Assembly (NCBI GenBank): GCA_035764725.1
Contig: DASTYT010000095.1
Span: 1 to 56,262 of the forward strand
Reading direction: 5' to 3'
DNA: 56,262 bases
DNA from: Candidatus Methylomirabilota bacterium
Lineage (GTDB): Bacteria; Methylomirabilota; Methylomirabilia; Rokubacteriales; CSP1-6
In this document: positions 25,321 to 34,255 of the stretch, one piece after another
Position numbering within the stretch: the stretch's first letter is position 1
How the letters are laid out: the number at the start of each line of letters is the position of its first letter
Program-made: the position numbers and the translations under genes
Notes under the pieces: generated by a model
Database searches by the model: none
What the model saw: the letters and a program-made list of their open reading frames with translations, nothing else
Told to the model about the DNA's origin: nothing

Positions 25321-25787
25321 TGGGCTCCGGGCGTATCGCCCAGATCAGCGTGTCGCCCGGCGGTGTCCCCAAGCGTGCCGTCGAGGCCGCCGAGGTCACG
25401 GCGAGCGGCGTGGCCGGTGACGCCCAGCGCGACCTCCGTTACCACGGCGGCCCCGAGCGCGCGGTCTGTCTCTTCGCCCTCGAAACCATCCGCGCACTCC
25501 AGGCCGAGGGCCACCCCATCGAGCCCGGCCACATCGGAGAGAATCTCACCCTGGAGGGCATCGACTGGACGGCGGTAACGCCGGGCGTGCGCCTGCTGCT
25601 GGGGGAGGACGTGCTGCTCGAGGTCACCCGCTACACGAGCCCGTGCGCGAACATCCGCGCCTCGTTCATGGGCGGCGACTACGCCCGCGTCTCCCAAACG
25701 CGCCATCCGGGCGCGAGCCGCGTCTACGCCCGCGTCGTGCGGACGGGAACGGTTCGCCACGGCGATCCGGTTCGCCTCCTGCCGTGA
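25320..25787 (+). CDS. MOSC domain protein
   Basis: The 155-aa product is a single MOSC (molybdenum cofactor sulfurase C-terminal) domain of the YiiM/YuaD type. Visible signatures are GVAGDAQRDLRYHGGPERAVCLF, GHIGENLTLEGIDW and TRYTSPCANIR, which contains the conserved cysteine. Such domains bind Moco and act in metal-sulfur carrier chemistry or in reductases of N-hydroxylated bases. ATG 25320 overlaps the previous TGA, and its end overlaps the FAD oxidoreductase by 4 bases. No molybdoenzyme is seen nearby. Confidence 0.9.
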   Translation: MGSGRIAQISVSPGGVPKRAVEAAEVTASGVAGDAQRDLRYHGGPERAVCLFALETIRALQAEGHPIEPGHIGENLTLEGIDWTAVTPGVRLLLGEDVLLEVTRYTSPCANIRASFMGGDYARVSQTRHPGASRVYARVVRTGTVRHGDPVRLLP

Positions 25788-26995
25788 CCAGTCGCGCCGC
25801 CGACTGCGTCATCATCGGCGGGGGGATCACCGGCGTCTCCACCGCATTCCAGCTCGCGGGGCTCGGCCTCAAGCGCGTGCTGGTGCTCGAGAAGAAGTTC
25901 GTGGGCGCGGGCGGCACCGGCCGCTCTGTCGGCATCATTCGGCAGCTCTATCCCACGCGCGAGACCAGCGAGATGGTGCTGCGCTCTCTGGCGGTGTTCG
26001 AGCGGTTCGGTGACGCGGTGGGCGGCGCCTCCGGCTTCGTGCGCTCCGGCGCGCTCATCGGGGTGTCCGCCGCCATGCGCCCCTCGCTGGAGCGGACGCT
26101 GGCGCTTCAGCGCCAGATCGGCGTGCGCGCCGAGATCGTGGAGCCGGCCGACCTCAAGCGCATCGAGTCGCGGATCGATGCCTCGGGACTGGGCGCGCTG
26201 CTGTGGGAGCCCGGCTCGGGCTACGGCGATCCCTCCGCGGTGACCGCGGGCTATGCGGATGCGGCACGCAAACGCGGCGCCGTGATCGAGCAAGGCGTGG
26301 CGGTGACGGCGATCCGTCAGGCCGGCGGCCGCGTGGTCGGGGTGGACACCGCGGCGGGCGACCACATCGACGCGCCCATCGTCATCAACGCCGCCGGGCT
26401 CTGGTCGCCGCGGGTGGCGCGCCTGGCCGGCCACGAGCTCCCCATCGTCGTGGGGCGCCACCCCGTGTTCATCGTGGAGCGCGATGCCGCGTTCGGGCCC
26501 GCCCACACGGTGTACCTGGACCTCGCCGGCGGCGCCTACGCGCGGCCGGAGACGGGCGGCCTCACCCTGACGGGCTCGCTCACCGACGACGAGACCGAGC
26601 ACCCCATGGACGCGGATCTCCTGGGCGCGGAGGCCGGCTTCGACGAGGCCAGCATCGCCCTGGCCAGGACGGCGCGCGCCATCCCCGCGCTGGCGGACGC
26701 ACGCTTCAAGCAGGGCTACGCGGGCGCCTTCGACATCACGCCGGACTGGATGCCCATCCTCGACGAGTCGCCCCTGCCGGGCCTCTACGTGGCGACGGGA
26801 CTGTCGGGCCACGGCTTCAAGCTGGCGCCCGCCGTCGGGGAGATGATGGCGGCCCTCGTCACGGGTGCCACGCCGCCGGTGAGCCTGGCGCCGTTCCGTC
26901 TCGACCGATTCGCACGCACCGCGGGAGCCTACAATTTCGTCTCCTCCTACCTGGGCTCCCCAACGCCGTCCCCGTCGCCGGAGGCGAGCCGCTGA
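25784..26995 (+). CDS. FAD-dependent amine/amino-acid oxidoreductase (DadA / sarcosine oxidase beta-like)
   Basis: The 403-aa product starts at GTG 25784, overlapping the MOSC stop. The FAD-binding motif CVIIGGGITGVSTAFQLA is at about residues 8-25, followed by VLVLEKKFVGAGGTGRSVGIIRQLYP, the flavin-site region of the DAO family. Near the C-terminus are QGYAGAFDITPDWMPILDE and LYVATGLSGHGFKLAPAVGEMMA, the standard DAO end. Length and motifs fit the sarcosine oxidase beta/DadA/glycine oxidase group. It is the last gene of the transporter-linked catabolic set and probably oxidises an amine or amino acid delivered by that transporter. Confidence 0.88.
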   Translation: MTSRAADCVIIGGGITGVSTAFQLAGLGLKRVLVLEKKFVGAGGTGRSVGIIRQLYPTRETSEMVLRSLAVFERFGDAVGGASGFVRSGALIGVSAAMRPSLERTLALQRQIGVRAEIVEPADLKRIESRIDASGLGALLWEPGSGYGDPSAVTAGYADAARKRGAVIEQGVAVTAIRQAGGRVVGVDTAAGDHIDAPIVINAAGLWSPRVARLAGHELPIVVGRHPVFIVERDAAFGPAHTVYLDLAGGAYARPETGGLTLTGSLTDDETEHPMDADLLGAEAGFDEASIALARTARAIPALADARFKQGYAGAFDITPDWMPILDESPLPGLYVATGLSGHGFKLAPAVGEMMAALVTGATPPVSLAPFRLDRFARTAGAYNFVSSYLGSPTPSPSPEASR

Positions 26996-28767
26996 GCGAC
27001 CGCACGCGTCGCCTGGTGGCAGGACTGGCCGGCGACGTCCTCCTTCTCGCCTTCGTGGCGGCCAGGAGCACCACGCCGGGGTTGACGCGGACGTTCGACA
27101 CGGCGCAGAACGCCTTCTCGCCGAACGATCTCCACCTGTGGCTCGGGCACGCGCTGCTCCTGTTCCCCGCGACGTGCCTGCTCGGATACAGCCTGGCGCC
27201 ACGGCTCGGGCCGTGGTTCGTCGCTCGCTGGGCCGCGCTGCGGACGCTGCGCGCTCCGGGGCGCATGCTCGGCCTCGCCCTGCTCTTCATCCTGTTCGTC
27301 GTGGGGGCCCGCGCCGGCCACCGCGCGGTGCTCGAGGATCTCCCACTCACGGACGACGAGTACGCGGTGGAATTCGGCGGGCGCATCCTGGCCACCGGGC
27401 ACGTCACGGCGCCGCTGCCGCTGCCCGAGGCGGCCATCCCATTGTTGGGGCTCTACGTGGATGCCGGGCGCATCGTGCGCGCGGACTGGCCCGGCGGGCA
27501 GGCCGTCGCGGCGGTCGCCGAGATGACCGACCTCGGGGCCTGGGCATGGGCGGTGCTGGCCGCCGTGCCTGTCGTGGCCCTGGGCGCGCTCCTCGCCCGC
27601 CGCCTCGGCACGCCGTGGGGCCTGGTTGCCGGACTCACGTTCGCGGGCTCGCCGATGGCGCTGATGCTGTCGTTCACCTCGCACGCCCATCTCGCCTCGC
27701 GCGCCATGCTCGCGCTGACCATCGCCGCCTACTGGCTCTCCACTCAGCGCGGAAGCCTCGCGGCGTGGGCCCTCACCGGCCTCGCCTTCGGGGCCGGCTT
27801 TCTCTGCCGTCCGTTCGAGATCGTGTTCTTTTCCCTTCCCCTGCTCGCGTGGGCGGTCGCGCAGGGTCTGCGTCGCCAGCCTGGATATGCGCGCGCCATC
27901 CCGGGCCTCGTGCTGGGGGCTCTCCTGCCGATTGCGCTCATGCTGGCCCACGCCTACGCCGTGACGGGACATCCCCTCATGCCGCCCCGGATGACGGCGA
28001 CGCACGACGTCGCGGCGGTGACGCTGTGGACCCGGTTCGGATCCAACCTGGCGTACAACGTCCTGATGCTGGCGGTCTGGTTCCTCGGGCCGCTGGGGCT
28101 CATCCTCGTCACCGCGGGCGTCATGACCGACACCTTCACGCGTCTGCTGGGGCTGGGCGTGGTCACCGCGCTCCTCCTGGCTCTGTTCCACACGAACGTC
28201 GGAATCCACACCGTCGGCCCGATCCACTACTCCGAGTGCGCGGTGCCCCTGACCGTCATCGCCGTGCACGGCTTGGCGAACCTTCTGCGGGGCGCGCGCG
28301 CGCACGGGCTCGACGCGCGTCCCCTCGCGTGCGCCTTCGGGCTTGCCCTCGTCGTCGGGCTGGGGATCTTCAACGTCGCCCACGCCTTCACCCTCCGGGA
28401 CCAGGCGCGCGTCCAGCGCGACATTTACGGCTGGATCGAGCGCGGGGTGCGGGAGTCGGGCGCAGGTCGGGCTGTCGTCCTGGCCCCGCAGTTCGCCGAG
28501 ATCTGGTTCCGGGTCCCCTGGATGCGCGAGGTCGGCACCTGGGTGTTCGAGTGGCGGCGGCCTCGGCTCGATCTGACCGAAGGCCTGCTCATCGTGCACG
28601 ACGGACCCGGCGTCGAGGAATGGTTTCGCGAGCGGATGCCCGATCGCCGGATCTACCGGATCCGGCTGCTGTGGGTGATGCCCTACGCCGTGCTGAGCGC
28701 CGTTCCCGGCGGCGCGCCCATTCCGCTCTGCCTGCCCGGGCCCACCCGGGGTTGCACACGCCCGTGA
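26992..28767 (+). CDS. PMT/ArnT-like (GT39-type) polytopic membrane glycosyltransferase
   Basis: The 591-aa product (from the proposed start) has about a dozen hydrophobic segments. The GT-C signature acidic motif is in DLPLTDDEYAVEFGGRIL (about residues 115-132), and a conserved HTVGPIHYSECAVPL segment is shared with the next gene. No ATG exists near the 5' end. The CTG at 26992 overlaps the previous stop (CTGA) and has GGAGG 7 bases upstream, making a rare CTG start likely; GTG 27016 is the fallback but has no ribosome site. A membrane sugar transferase using a polyprenyl-phosphate donor is inferred from topology and the DDE motif; substrate unknown. Confidence 0.65.
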   Translation: MSDRTRRLVAGLAGDVLLLAFVAARSTTPGLTRTFDTAQNAFSPNDLHLWLGHALLLFPATCLLGYSLAPRLGPWFVARWAALRTLRAPGRMLGLALLFILFVVGARAGHRAVLEDLPLTDDEYAVEFGGRILATGHVTAPLPLPEAAIPLLGLYVDAGRIVRADWPGGQAVAAVAEMTDLGAWAWAVLAAVPVVALGALLARRLGTPWGLVAGLTFAGSPMALMLSFTSHAHLASRAMLALTIAAYWLSTQRGSLAAWALTGLAFGAGFLCRPFEIVFFSLPLLAWAVAQGLRRQPGYARAIPGLVLGALLPIALMLAHAYAVTGHPLMPPRMTATHDVAAVTLWTRFGSNLAYNVLMLAVWFLGPLGLILVTAGVMTDTFTRLLGLGVVTALLLALFHTNVGIHTVGPIHYSECAVPLTVIAVHGLANLLRGARAHGLDARPLACAFGLALVVGLGIFNVAHAFTLRDQARVQRDIYGWIERGVRESGAGRAVVLAPQFAEIWFRVPWMREVGTWVFEWRRPRLDLTEGLLIVHDGPGVEEWFRERMPDRRIYRIRLLWVMPYAVLSAVPGGAPIPLCLPGPTRGCTRP

Positions 28768-30485
28768 GCCGCTCCATCAGGTCCCTGCTGCTCGCGGCCG
28801 CCAGCGCCCTGTGCCTCGCGGAGATCTGGATCGCCGGGCTCTACTATCAGGGCTACGAGGTCCTCGCCGGACGACACGGCTGGTTCCCCAACGAGATGGC
28901 GTTCTTGCTCTACTACCTCCTGTTTGGGCTGCCCGCGATCCTCCTCCTGACCGCCGCGCTCGCGCCGTGGATCGGACCGCGCCTCCTCGGCGCGCTCGAT
29001 GCGGCCGGCGATCTGCCGCCCCGCGACGTCGCTGCCTCGGTGACCTGCGCGGCCGCGCTCACGTTCCTCCTCGTGACGCTGGCGCGCTTCCTGCTCCTCA
29101 AGGACGCGGCGATCAGCGACGACGAGCATGCCTACGCCTTCATGGGCCAGCTCTTCGCCTCCGGCCGGGTCTACGTGCCGTCGCTGCCGCCCGCGCTCCG
29201 GCCCTTCCTCGACAATCAATTCATCGTCAACAACGGCAAGATGTATGGGATCTACTTTCCCGGCCATCCCACCGCGCTGGCCCTCGGCGAGCTCCTGCAC
29301 GTGATGGCGTGGATTCCCACGCTGTCCGCGACGCTCACCGTACCCCTGGCCTTCGCGGTCTCCCGGCGCATCTTCGGGCTCCGCACCGCCCTGCTCACGC
29401 TGCCGCTGCTCCTGGTGTCGCCGTACTTCTTGTTCCCCTCCGCGACGCTGCTCGCGCATTCCACCGCGGCCGTGCTGCTGATGGCCTTCCTCTACTGCAT
29501 CCTGCGCGTGAAGGAGCGGCCGGAGGCGCTCGGCTGGTGGATCGGGGCGGCGGTGGCGCTCTCCTGGGCCACGCTGACGCGCCCGTTCTCGGGCCCGATC
29601 TTCGCCGCGCCCTGGCTGATCTGGGTGGCCACGGATCTCTGGCGCCGCCGCAGCGGCCGGGCGTGGGCGGGCGCCGGGCTCTTCTGCCTGATTGGCGCCG
29701 GCGCTCTGGGCCTGCTACTTCTCTACCAGTACACGCTGTCGGGCTCACCGTTCGTGAGCGGCTATCAGACGTTCAGCCGCATGCACCACTGGGGGCTGAT
29801 CGGGAAAGCGTTGGAGGCGATGCCTCCGCTGCCGTCCATCCACGAGCTCATGTACACGCTCGCACGGATGAATTTCTGGCTGTTCGGCTGGCCAGCGTCG
29901 CTGGTGCTCGCGCTGTGCTTCCGGCGAACCGCGGGAGGCACGCGCCTCTTCGCCGGGGTGGTCGGGGTGCTGCTCGTCTACATGGCGATCTCCGCCGCCA
30001 CAATCCAGCCGGTGGGCCCCGTGCACTACTCCGAGCTCGCGGTGCCGCTGGTCATGCTGTCGGCGAGCGGCTTCGAGCGCGTGATCGAGCTGGCGCGGAG
30101 CGCGGTGGCCCGACCGGCGCTGGCGCGCGCTGCGATCACGCTGCCGCTAGCCGCCACACTCTGCGCGCTGGTGACCTACCTGCCCGTGTACGGGGGCGCG
30201 CTGCGCGCCAGCGCCGACCTGACCCGCGCGCCCGACGAGATCCTGGCCGCCCAAGGGGTGACGCGCGCACTGGTGTTCGTCCACACCCTGCCCGCCCTCT
30301 ACGTGTCCCCCTATTCGTGGGCGTACTACCGGCGGAACAATCACCCTGACCTGACGGACCCGATCCTCTATGTGAACTACCTGGGGCCGGAGCGGAACAA
30401 GGAGTTCGCCCGCCTCTTTCCCGATCGACCCGTCTTCTCCATGGGCATGCGAGACGGGAAGTTCACCGTGCTGCCCGGCCCGTAG
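28764..30485 (+). CDS. PMT/ArnT-like polytopic membrane glycosyltransferase (paralogue)
   Basis: The 573-aa product starts at GTG 28764, overlapping the previous stop by 4 bases. It has about twelve membrane segments, an acidic motif AAISDDEHAYAFMGQLFASG (about 116-135), KMYGIYFPGHPTALALGE in a following loop, and QPVGPVHYSELAVPLVML matching the neighbour. The two genes are therefore a diverged tandem duplication. The C-terminal third, with YVSPYSWAYYRRNN and NYLGPERNKEF, is probably an extracytoplasmic domain. Its stop lies 8 bases from the convergent stop of the minus-strand operon. Confidence 0.7.
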   Translation: MSRSIRSLLLAAASALCLAEIWIAGLYYQGYEVLAGRHGWFPNEMAFLLYYLLFGLPAILLLTAALAPWIGPRLLGALDAAGDLPPRDVAASVTCAAALTFLLVTLARFLLLKDAAISDDEHAYAFMGQLFASGRVYVPSLPPALRPFLDNQFIVNNGKMYGIYFPGHPTALALGELLHVMAWIPTLSATLTVPLAFAVSRRIFGLRTALLTLPLLLVSPYFLFPSATLLAHSTAAVLLMAFLYCILRVKERPEALGWWIGAAVALSWATLTRPFSGPIFAAPWLIWVATDLWRRRSGRAWAGAGLFCLIGAGALGLLLLYQYTLSGSPFVSGYQTFSRMHHWGLIGKALEAMPPLPSIHELMYTLARMNFWLFGWPASLVLALCFRRTAGGTRLFAGVVGVLLVYMAISAATIQPVGPVHYSELAVPLVMLSASGFERVIELARSAVARPALARAAITLPLAATLCALVTYLPVYGGALRASADLTRAPDEILAAQGVTRALVFVHTLPALYVSPYSWAYYRRNNHPDLTDPILYVNYLGPERNKEFARLFPDRPVFSMGMRDGKFTVLPGP

Positions 30486-30493
30486 GGCCGCCC

Positions 30494-31174
30494 CTAGGCG
30501 GTGCGCGCCCAGGAGACGCAGATCAGGTTCGAGGGCAGGAGCGGCAAACCGGTGGTGAGCAGCCGGTTGGCGCGCTCCGGCGGGAATAGTGAGAGGAAGC
30601 TCCTCGCGTCCAGCAGGTTGAGGTTCTCCACCTCGGCGAAGTAGGGTTGCCCGAGCCGGCGCAGTGCCGCCCGATACGTCGCGTCGGGCAGCCAGTGCAA
30701 GAGCGGCAGGAACGTGTGGAGCTCGACGGGGAAGCGCTTGTTGGGCGTGGTGAACACGACGCAGCGCGAGACCCGGCACACCTCGGCCACCAGCGCCCGC
30801 TGCTGCTCGCGCGTCCCCCCGTGCTCCACGACCGCGTTGCAGAGCCCGTAGTCGAAGTAGGCGTTCGGCCGCGGGATCGCGCGGAGATCGGCCTCGAGAT
30901 AAGTAATGCCAGGGAATGACTCCGCGAACCAGCCCGCCTCTTCGGAGGCGCGGCCGATCACGGTGAGCTGCTCGCGGTAGGGGTAGAGCCGCTCGAAGAA
31001 CGTGTGCACTTCGTGGTCGCGGTGGCCCGACACGCCGAAGTCGGCCACCTTCGAGCTCGGGCCCGGCGCGCACTCCCGCATGAAGAGGTCGAAGATCCCC
31101 TTGCGGACCTTGAAGGCGAGGTCGTTCTTGAGTCGGTCGAGCTTGCCGAGCTCGGCGGAGTACTTGAGGGCCAT
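30494..31174 (-). CDS. Class I SAM-dependent methyltransferase-like protein
   Basis: The 226-aa product is the last gene of the minus-strand operon. It has a helical N-terminus (ALKYSAELGKLDRLKNDLAFKVRKG), then VADFGVSGHRDHEVHTFFERLYPY where the SAM-binding glycine loop should be, and ITYLEADLRAIPRPNAYFDYGLCNAVVEHGG, resembling motifs II-IV of class I methyltransferases. FTTPNKRFPVELHTFLPLLHWLP is typical of methyltransferases in glycan clusters. The motif I loop (FGVSGHRDHE) is weak, so SAM binding is likely but not certain. Two bases separate it from the upstream methyltransferase gene. Confidence 0.7.
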   Translation of the reverse strand: MALKYSAELGKLDRLKNDLAFKVRKGIFDLFMRECAPGPSSKVADFGVSGHRDHEVHTFFERLYPYREQLTVIGRASEEAGWFAESFPGITYLEADLRAIPRPNAYFDYGLCNAVVEHGGTREQQRALVAEVCRVSRCVVFTTPNKRFPVELHTFLPLLHWLPDATYRAALRRLGQPYFAEVENLNLLDARSFLSLFPPERANRLLTTGLPLLPSNLICVSWARTA

Positions 31175-31176
31175 CG

Positions 31177-32109
31177 TCAGCGCGCGCGCGTCGGCTTGCG
31201 TGCGATGAACGCCATCGTGGCGGTGCGGCTCATCAGCGACTGGAGCAGCGTCACGGGCAGGAACGGCGCGATGAGGAACGGGTACCAGCGCACGCGGCCA
31301 TTGGCGGGCACGCGCAGCCCCGCGCGAGCGGCCAGCCAGTTCTGGATGCCCGCGCTCCAGCCGACCGTCCGCAGCCGGGGCGTGATCCGCACGCCCTCGA
31401 AGCCCGCCTGGTCACACGCCCGGGTGATGGTCTCGGGGGTGAAGAGGGCGATGTGCCGCGGAAAGTGGAGCGCGCCCCAGTAGCGGCCGAAGAGGCGGAA
31501 GTCCCAGCAGTCGATGTTGGGCGTCTCGCCGAACAGCGTGCCGCCCGGCTTGAGGAGCGTCCAGGCGCGGCGCAGTGTCGCGATGGGATCGCGCACGTGC
31601 TCGATGACGTGGCCCATGCGGATCAGGTCGAAGGAGCCGGGCTCGAAGTTCGTATCGGCCAGGTCGCCCTGGCGCACGTTGAAGCCCTGGGCGGCGGCGC
31701 GGCGCGCCGCCTCCACGTCGAGCTCGAGCCCGCACACTTCCCACTTCCCCGCCCGCGCCAAGGCCACCAGCGCGCCGCCCGCGCCGCAGCCCACGTCGAG
31801 CACGCGCCCGGTGGGGCCGATGAGGCCCGCCACCCGCCGTGCGTCCAGCCAGTAGGTGATCTTGAAGAGCCACCCGACCACCGGATCGTCGCCATACACG
31901 GCGTAGCTGGGCGGGTAGAACGCGGGAATCTCGGCGGCGGCCGGCCGCGGCGCCTGGTAGTAGAGGCCACAGGCCGCGCAACGCGCCAGCCCCCACCGCC
32001 CGGGCACGCCGTACTCGTAGTCGCCCGCCTCCAGCACACGGCTCGCGTGGCGATCGGTGCGGCAGAGATCGCAGACGAAGCCGGCCAGCTCGGTGACGGC
32101 CGTGCTCAT
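31177..32109 (-). CDS. Methyltransferase with N-terminal zinc ribbon
   Basis: The 310-aa product starts at the ATG at 32109-32107, overlapping the desaturase stop by 4 bases. An N-terminal zinc ribbon is formed by C13/C16 and C44/C47, and a class I methyltransferase domain follows with VLDVGCGAGGALVALAR (about 103-119), GLELD, GSFDLIRMGHVIEHVRDP and LKPGGTLFGETPN. This domain pair is common in O-antigen, capsule and secondary-metabolite clusters, often as sugar C- or O-methyltransferases. The C-terminal portion (about 250-305) is hydrophobic and may associate with the membrane. Confidence 0.85.
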   Translation of the reverse strand: MSTAVTELAGFVCDLCRTDRHASRVLEAGDYEYGVPGRWGLARCAACGLYYQAPRPAAAEIPAFYPPSYAVYGDDPVVGWLFKITYWLDARRVAGLIGPTGRVLDVGCGAGGALVALARAGKWEVCGLELDVEAARRAAAQGFNVRQGDLADTNFEPGSFDLIRMGHVIEHVRDPIATLRRAWTLLKPGGTLFGETPNIDCWDFRLFGRYWGALHFPRHIALFTPETITRACDQAGFEGVRITPRLRTVGWSAGIQNWLAARAGLRVPANGRVRWYPFLIAPFLPVTLLQSLMSRTATMAFIARKPTRAR

Positions 32110-33167
32110 GCCGTCCTCCGCGAGGGCTCGGGCAGGTCCCACTCCGCGCGGATCTTCCGCCACACGAAGCCGAAGTAGCTCCGGTTCACGGGCACCGGAA
32201 TGCCCGCCTCCACCAGCAGCCGGTGCATCTGTGGCAGGTTGTAGTTCGGGATGCTGGGAAAGACGTGATGCTCGTAGTGAAGGTACTGGCCGAAGGGCGC
32301 GATGATCCACTGCTCCAGGGGGTTCAGCCGACTCGTCCGCGTCACCCACGTCTCGCGCGCGCCGTCGGGGCGATAGCCCGCCTCGAAGCCGTGCTCGGCG
32401 ATGGAGCGGATGCGGATCTGCACGGGATAGAGCATCGTGATGGGCAGGATGTGGAGGAGCACGTAGGCGAGCGGCCCCGCCGTCGCCGCGTAGAGGGCCA
32501 GCAGGGCGAGCTGGGTCACCGCCACCGGCACGAACTGGGCGGCCAGACGCCCGAAGTAGGCCGGGGTGAGGTTCCGCCAGGGCGAGACGGAGTACGTCGT
32601 TCGGTCCGACTGGAAGTACTGGAGGAAGCGCTTCAGCGCGGAGACGAAGAAGAGATCCTGGACGAGCCCGCGCAGGATCTCGCGCCCGGGCGCGCTCGGC
32701 TGGCTGAAGATGACATCCGGGTCTCGGTCGGTGTTGAGGAACAGGTGATGATCCATGTGCGCCTGGCGATGCCCCGAGCGCGTGTAGCCGAGGAGGCAGG
32801 CGCAGACATTGCCCACGAAGCGGTTCAGGCGCGGGTTCTTGAAGAGCGTGCCGTGGTCGCTCTCGTGCACGAGCTGGGCGGCGGAGTTGAAGTTGCGGAT
32901 GGCCAGGAGCACGCCGAGGGCGTGCACCCACCACCGGGGCCAGAGCGCCACCGCGACGGGGAGCGCGGCGAACGACAGGAGCGCCGCGGCCACGTCGAGC
33001 GCGCTGCGACCGTCGCGCAGCCGGTGGGCGGCGCGGAGGGCGTCAAGCGTGATGGCGCCGGAGGCGAGCGCCTCGCGCGCCGAGCGCGGCGCGCCCACCG
33101 TCATCTCGTCGAGGGTGCCGGACACCCGGGCGGCGGTCGCGCCGGGTGTCATGGTCGGCTTCGCCAT
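32106..33167 (-). CDS. Membrane fatty acid desaturase / hydroxylase family protein
   Basis: The 353-aa di-iron membrane enzyme has three histidine boxes: HESDH at 101-105, HMDHH at 137-141 and HYEHH at 297-301. Hydrophobic segments lie near 60-95, 205-255 and around 285. This places it in the FA_desaturase family (DesA/crtW-like group), which desaturates or hydroxylates acyl chains or carotenoids with O2. Occurrence inside a glycan-type operon suggests it modifies a lipid carrier or acyl group of the product. It lies 2 bases after the gene at 33170-33694. An electron donor is not encoded next to it, though a Rieske ferredoxin is found at 53.6 kb. Confidence 0.87.
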   Translation of the reverse strand: MAKPTMTPGATAARVSGTLDEMTVGAPRSAREALASGAITLDALRAAHRLRDGRSALDVAAALLSFAALPVAVALWPRWWVHALGVLLAIRNFNSAAQLVHESDHGTLFKNPRLNRFVGNVCACLLGYTRSGHRQAHMDHHLFLNTDRDPDVIFSQPSAPGREILRGLVQDLFFVSALKRFLQYFQSDRTTYSVSPWRNLTPAYFGRLAAQFVPVAVTQLALLALYAATAGPLAYVLLHILPITMLYPVQIRIRSIAEHGFEAGYRPDGARETWVTRTSRLNPLEQWIIAPFGQYLHYEHHVFPSIPNYNLPQMHRLLVEAGIPVPVNRSYFGFVWRKIRAEWDLPEPSRRTA

Positions 33168-33169
33168 GG

Positions 33170-33694
33170 CTAGAAGGCCTTCATGGCGAGCACCCGGCGA
33201 GCGATCGTGCCGGCGAGGCCGCCGAGCCGACCCTTGGGGGCCAAGTGATAGACGCCGTCGCTCTCGACGAGGAATCCATTCATCGCCATCGTGCGCAGCC
33301 GGTCGTGCATCAGCACCTCGACCCCGCACACCGCCTGCATCTGATCGAGCGTCATGCGCTGCTGGGGAGACCGCGCCATCTCGATGAGCAGGCGCACCGT
33401 GATGGACCGGTCGGCGTGGTAGTAGAACAGCACGCCGGTGAGGAAGAGCAGGATCAGAAGCGCCGCGCCGTTCAGCAGCGACAGCGTGCCCGCCCCACCC
33501 ACGAACCGCTCGGGGAGGAAGCCGAGGTCGGCGGGCGTGAAAAGGTGCAGCGTCACGTAGACGACGGGCATGGGGGCGAACCAGCTCACCATGGAGGCAA
33601 AGGCCTTCTCCGGCGCGCGCAGCTGGAACACGATGCCCTGCACGAGCGCCCACATCCACACGAGGACCCAGCCGAGTACCATGCCTTTCAGCAC
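33170..33694 (-). CDS. Uncharacterised membrane protein with C-terminal winged-helix-like domain (paralogue B)
   Basis: The 174-aa product is not a family I recognise. It has three hydrophobic segments (about 3-22, 35-52 and 72-90) with FTPADLGFLPERF between the second and third. A soluble C-terminal part of about 80 residues (RSITVRLLIEMARSPQQRMTL ... MAMNGFLVESDGVYHLAPKG) looks like a winged helix: helix-turn-helix followed by a beta wing. It is clearly related to the adjacent protein at 33688-34242, sharing TP[AS]DLGFLP and the same layout. It overlaps that gene by 7 bases and precedes the desaturase by 2 bases. Confidence 0.7.
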   Translation of the reverse strand: MLKGMVLGWVLVWMWALVQGIVFQLRAPEKAFASMVSWFAPMPVVYVTLHLFTPADLGFLPERFVGGAGTLSLLNGAALLILLFLTGVLFYYHADRSITVRLLIEMARSPQQRMTLDQMQAVCGVEVLMHDRLRTMAMNGFLVESDGVYHLAPKGRLGGLAGTIARRVLAMKAF

Positions 33695-34242
33695 GGCCGG
33701 CTCCCCACCAGCGGCGAGTCTGCGTTGATCAGCCGCTTGAGGAACGCGCCCAGGGCGGCGACGCGCTCGCCCGGCGGCAGCAGGCGATACGTCCCGCCGT
33801 CATGGCTGATGTAGCCGCCGGCGACGAGCTTGGGCAGTCGCCGCTGGAAGATGAGATTCACAGGCTCCTCGCGTCCCTGCATGGCGAGAGCCTCCGCCGC
33901 GCTGATGCCGCGGGCGCCGCGCGCGCGCAGCTCCACCATCACCCCCATGGACGGGCTCAGGCACGCGAAGTAGGCGAAGCACCAGAAGCCGTGGAAGACG
34001 AGGGCGAGGATCAGGAGCCCGTTGGCGAAGTCCACCGGCGCGGAAGGCTCGAGCCACCCGGCGGGGAGAAAGCCCAGGTCAGAGGGCGTGAGCGGAAAGG
34101 CCGCCGCATAGCCCAGGACGGACCCCGCGAAGGCCGCGAGGAATAGCTTGAACTCCTTGTTGCCCCGGTAGACGCGGAGCGCGAGCGCGCTCCCGAGCAC
34201 CAGGAGGAGGAAGGCCGCTGCGGCCAGGGTCAGTCCTTTCAT
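33688..34242 (-). CDS. Uncharacterised membrane protein with C-terminal winged-helix-like domain (paralogue A)
   Basis: The 184-aa product has hydrophobic segments at about 4-22, 33-50 and 70-95, with PLTPSDLGFLPAGWLEPS in the loop before the third. The C-terminal soluble part (SMGVMVELRARGARGISAAEAL ... LVAGGYISHDGGTYRLLPPGERV) has a winged-helix-like pattern. It pairs with the downstream paralogue at 33170-33694. Its function is unknown; membrane-bound transcription regulators and substrate-binding accessory proteins are both possible. It sits 13 bases after the transaldolase gene. Confidence 0.7.
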   Translation of the reverse strand: MKGLTLAAAAFLLLVLGSALALRVYRGNKEFKLFLAAFAGSVLGYAAAFPLTPSDLGFLPAGWLEPSAPVDFANGLLILALVFHGFWCFAYFACLSPSMGVMVELRARGARGISAAEALAMQGREEPVNLIFQRRLPKLVAGGYISHDGGTYRLLPPGERVAALGAFLKRLINADSPLVGSRPC

Positions 34243-34255
34243 CGCGCCGGCGCCG

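Noticed and set aside
30477..30505. Hairpins at the convergent stops near 30.48 kb as a bidirectional terminator
   Set aside because: The stems (GGCCC/GGGCC) are only 5 bp and no T or A tract flanks them.
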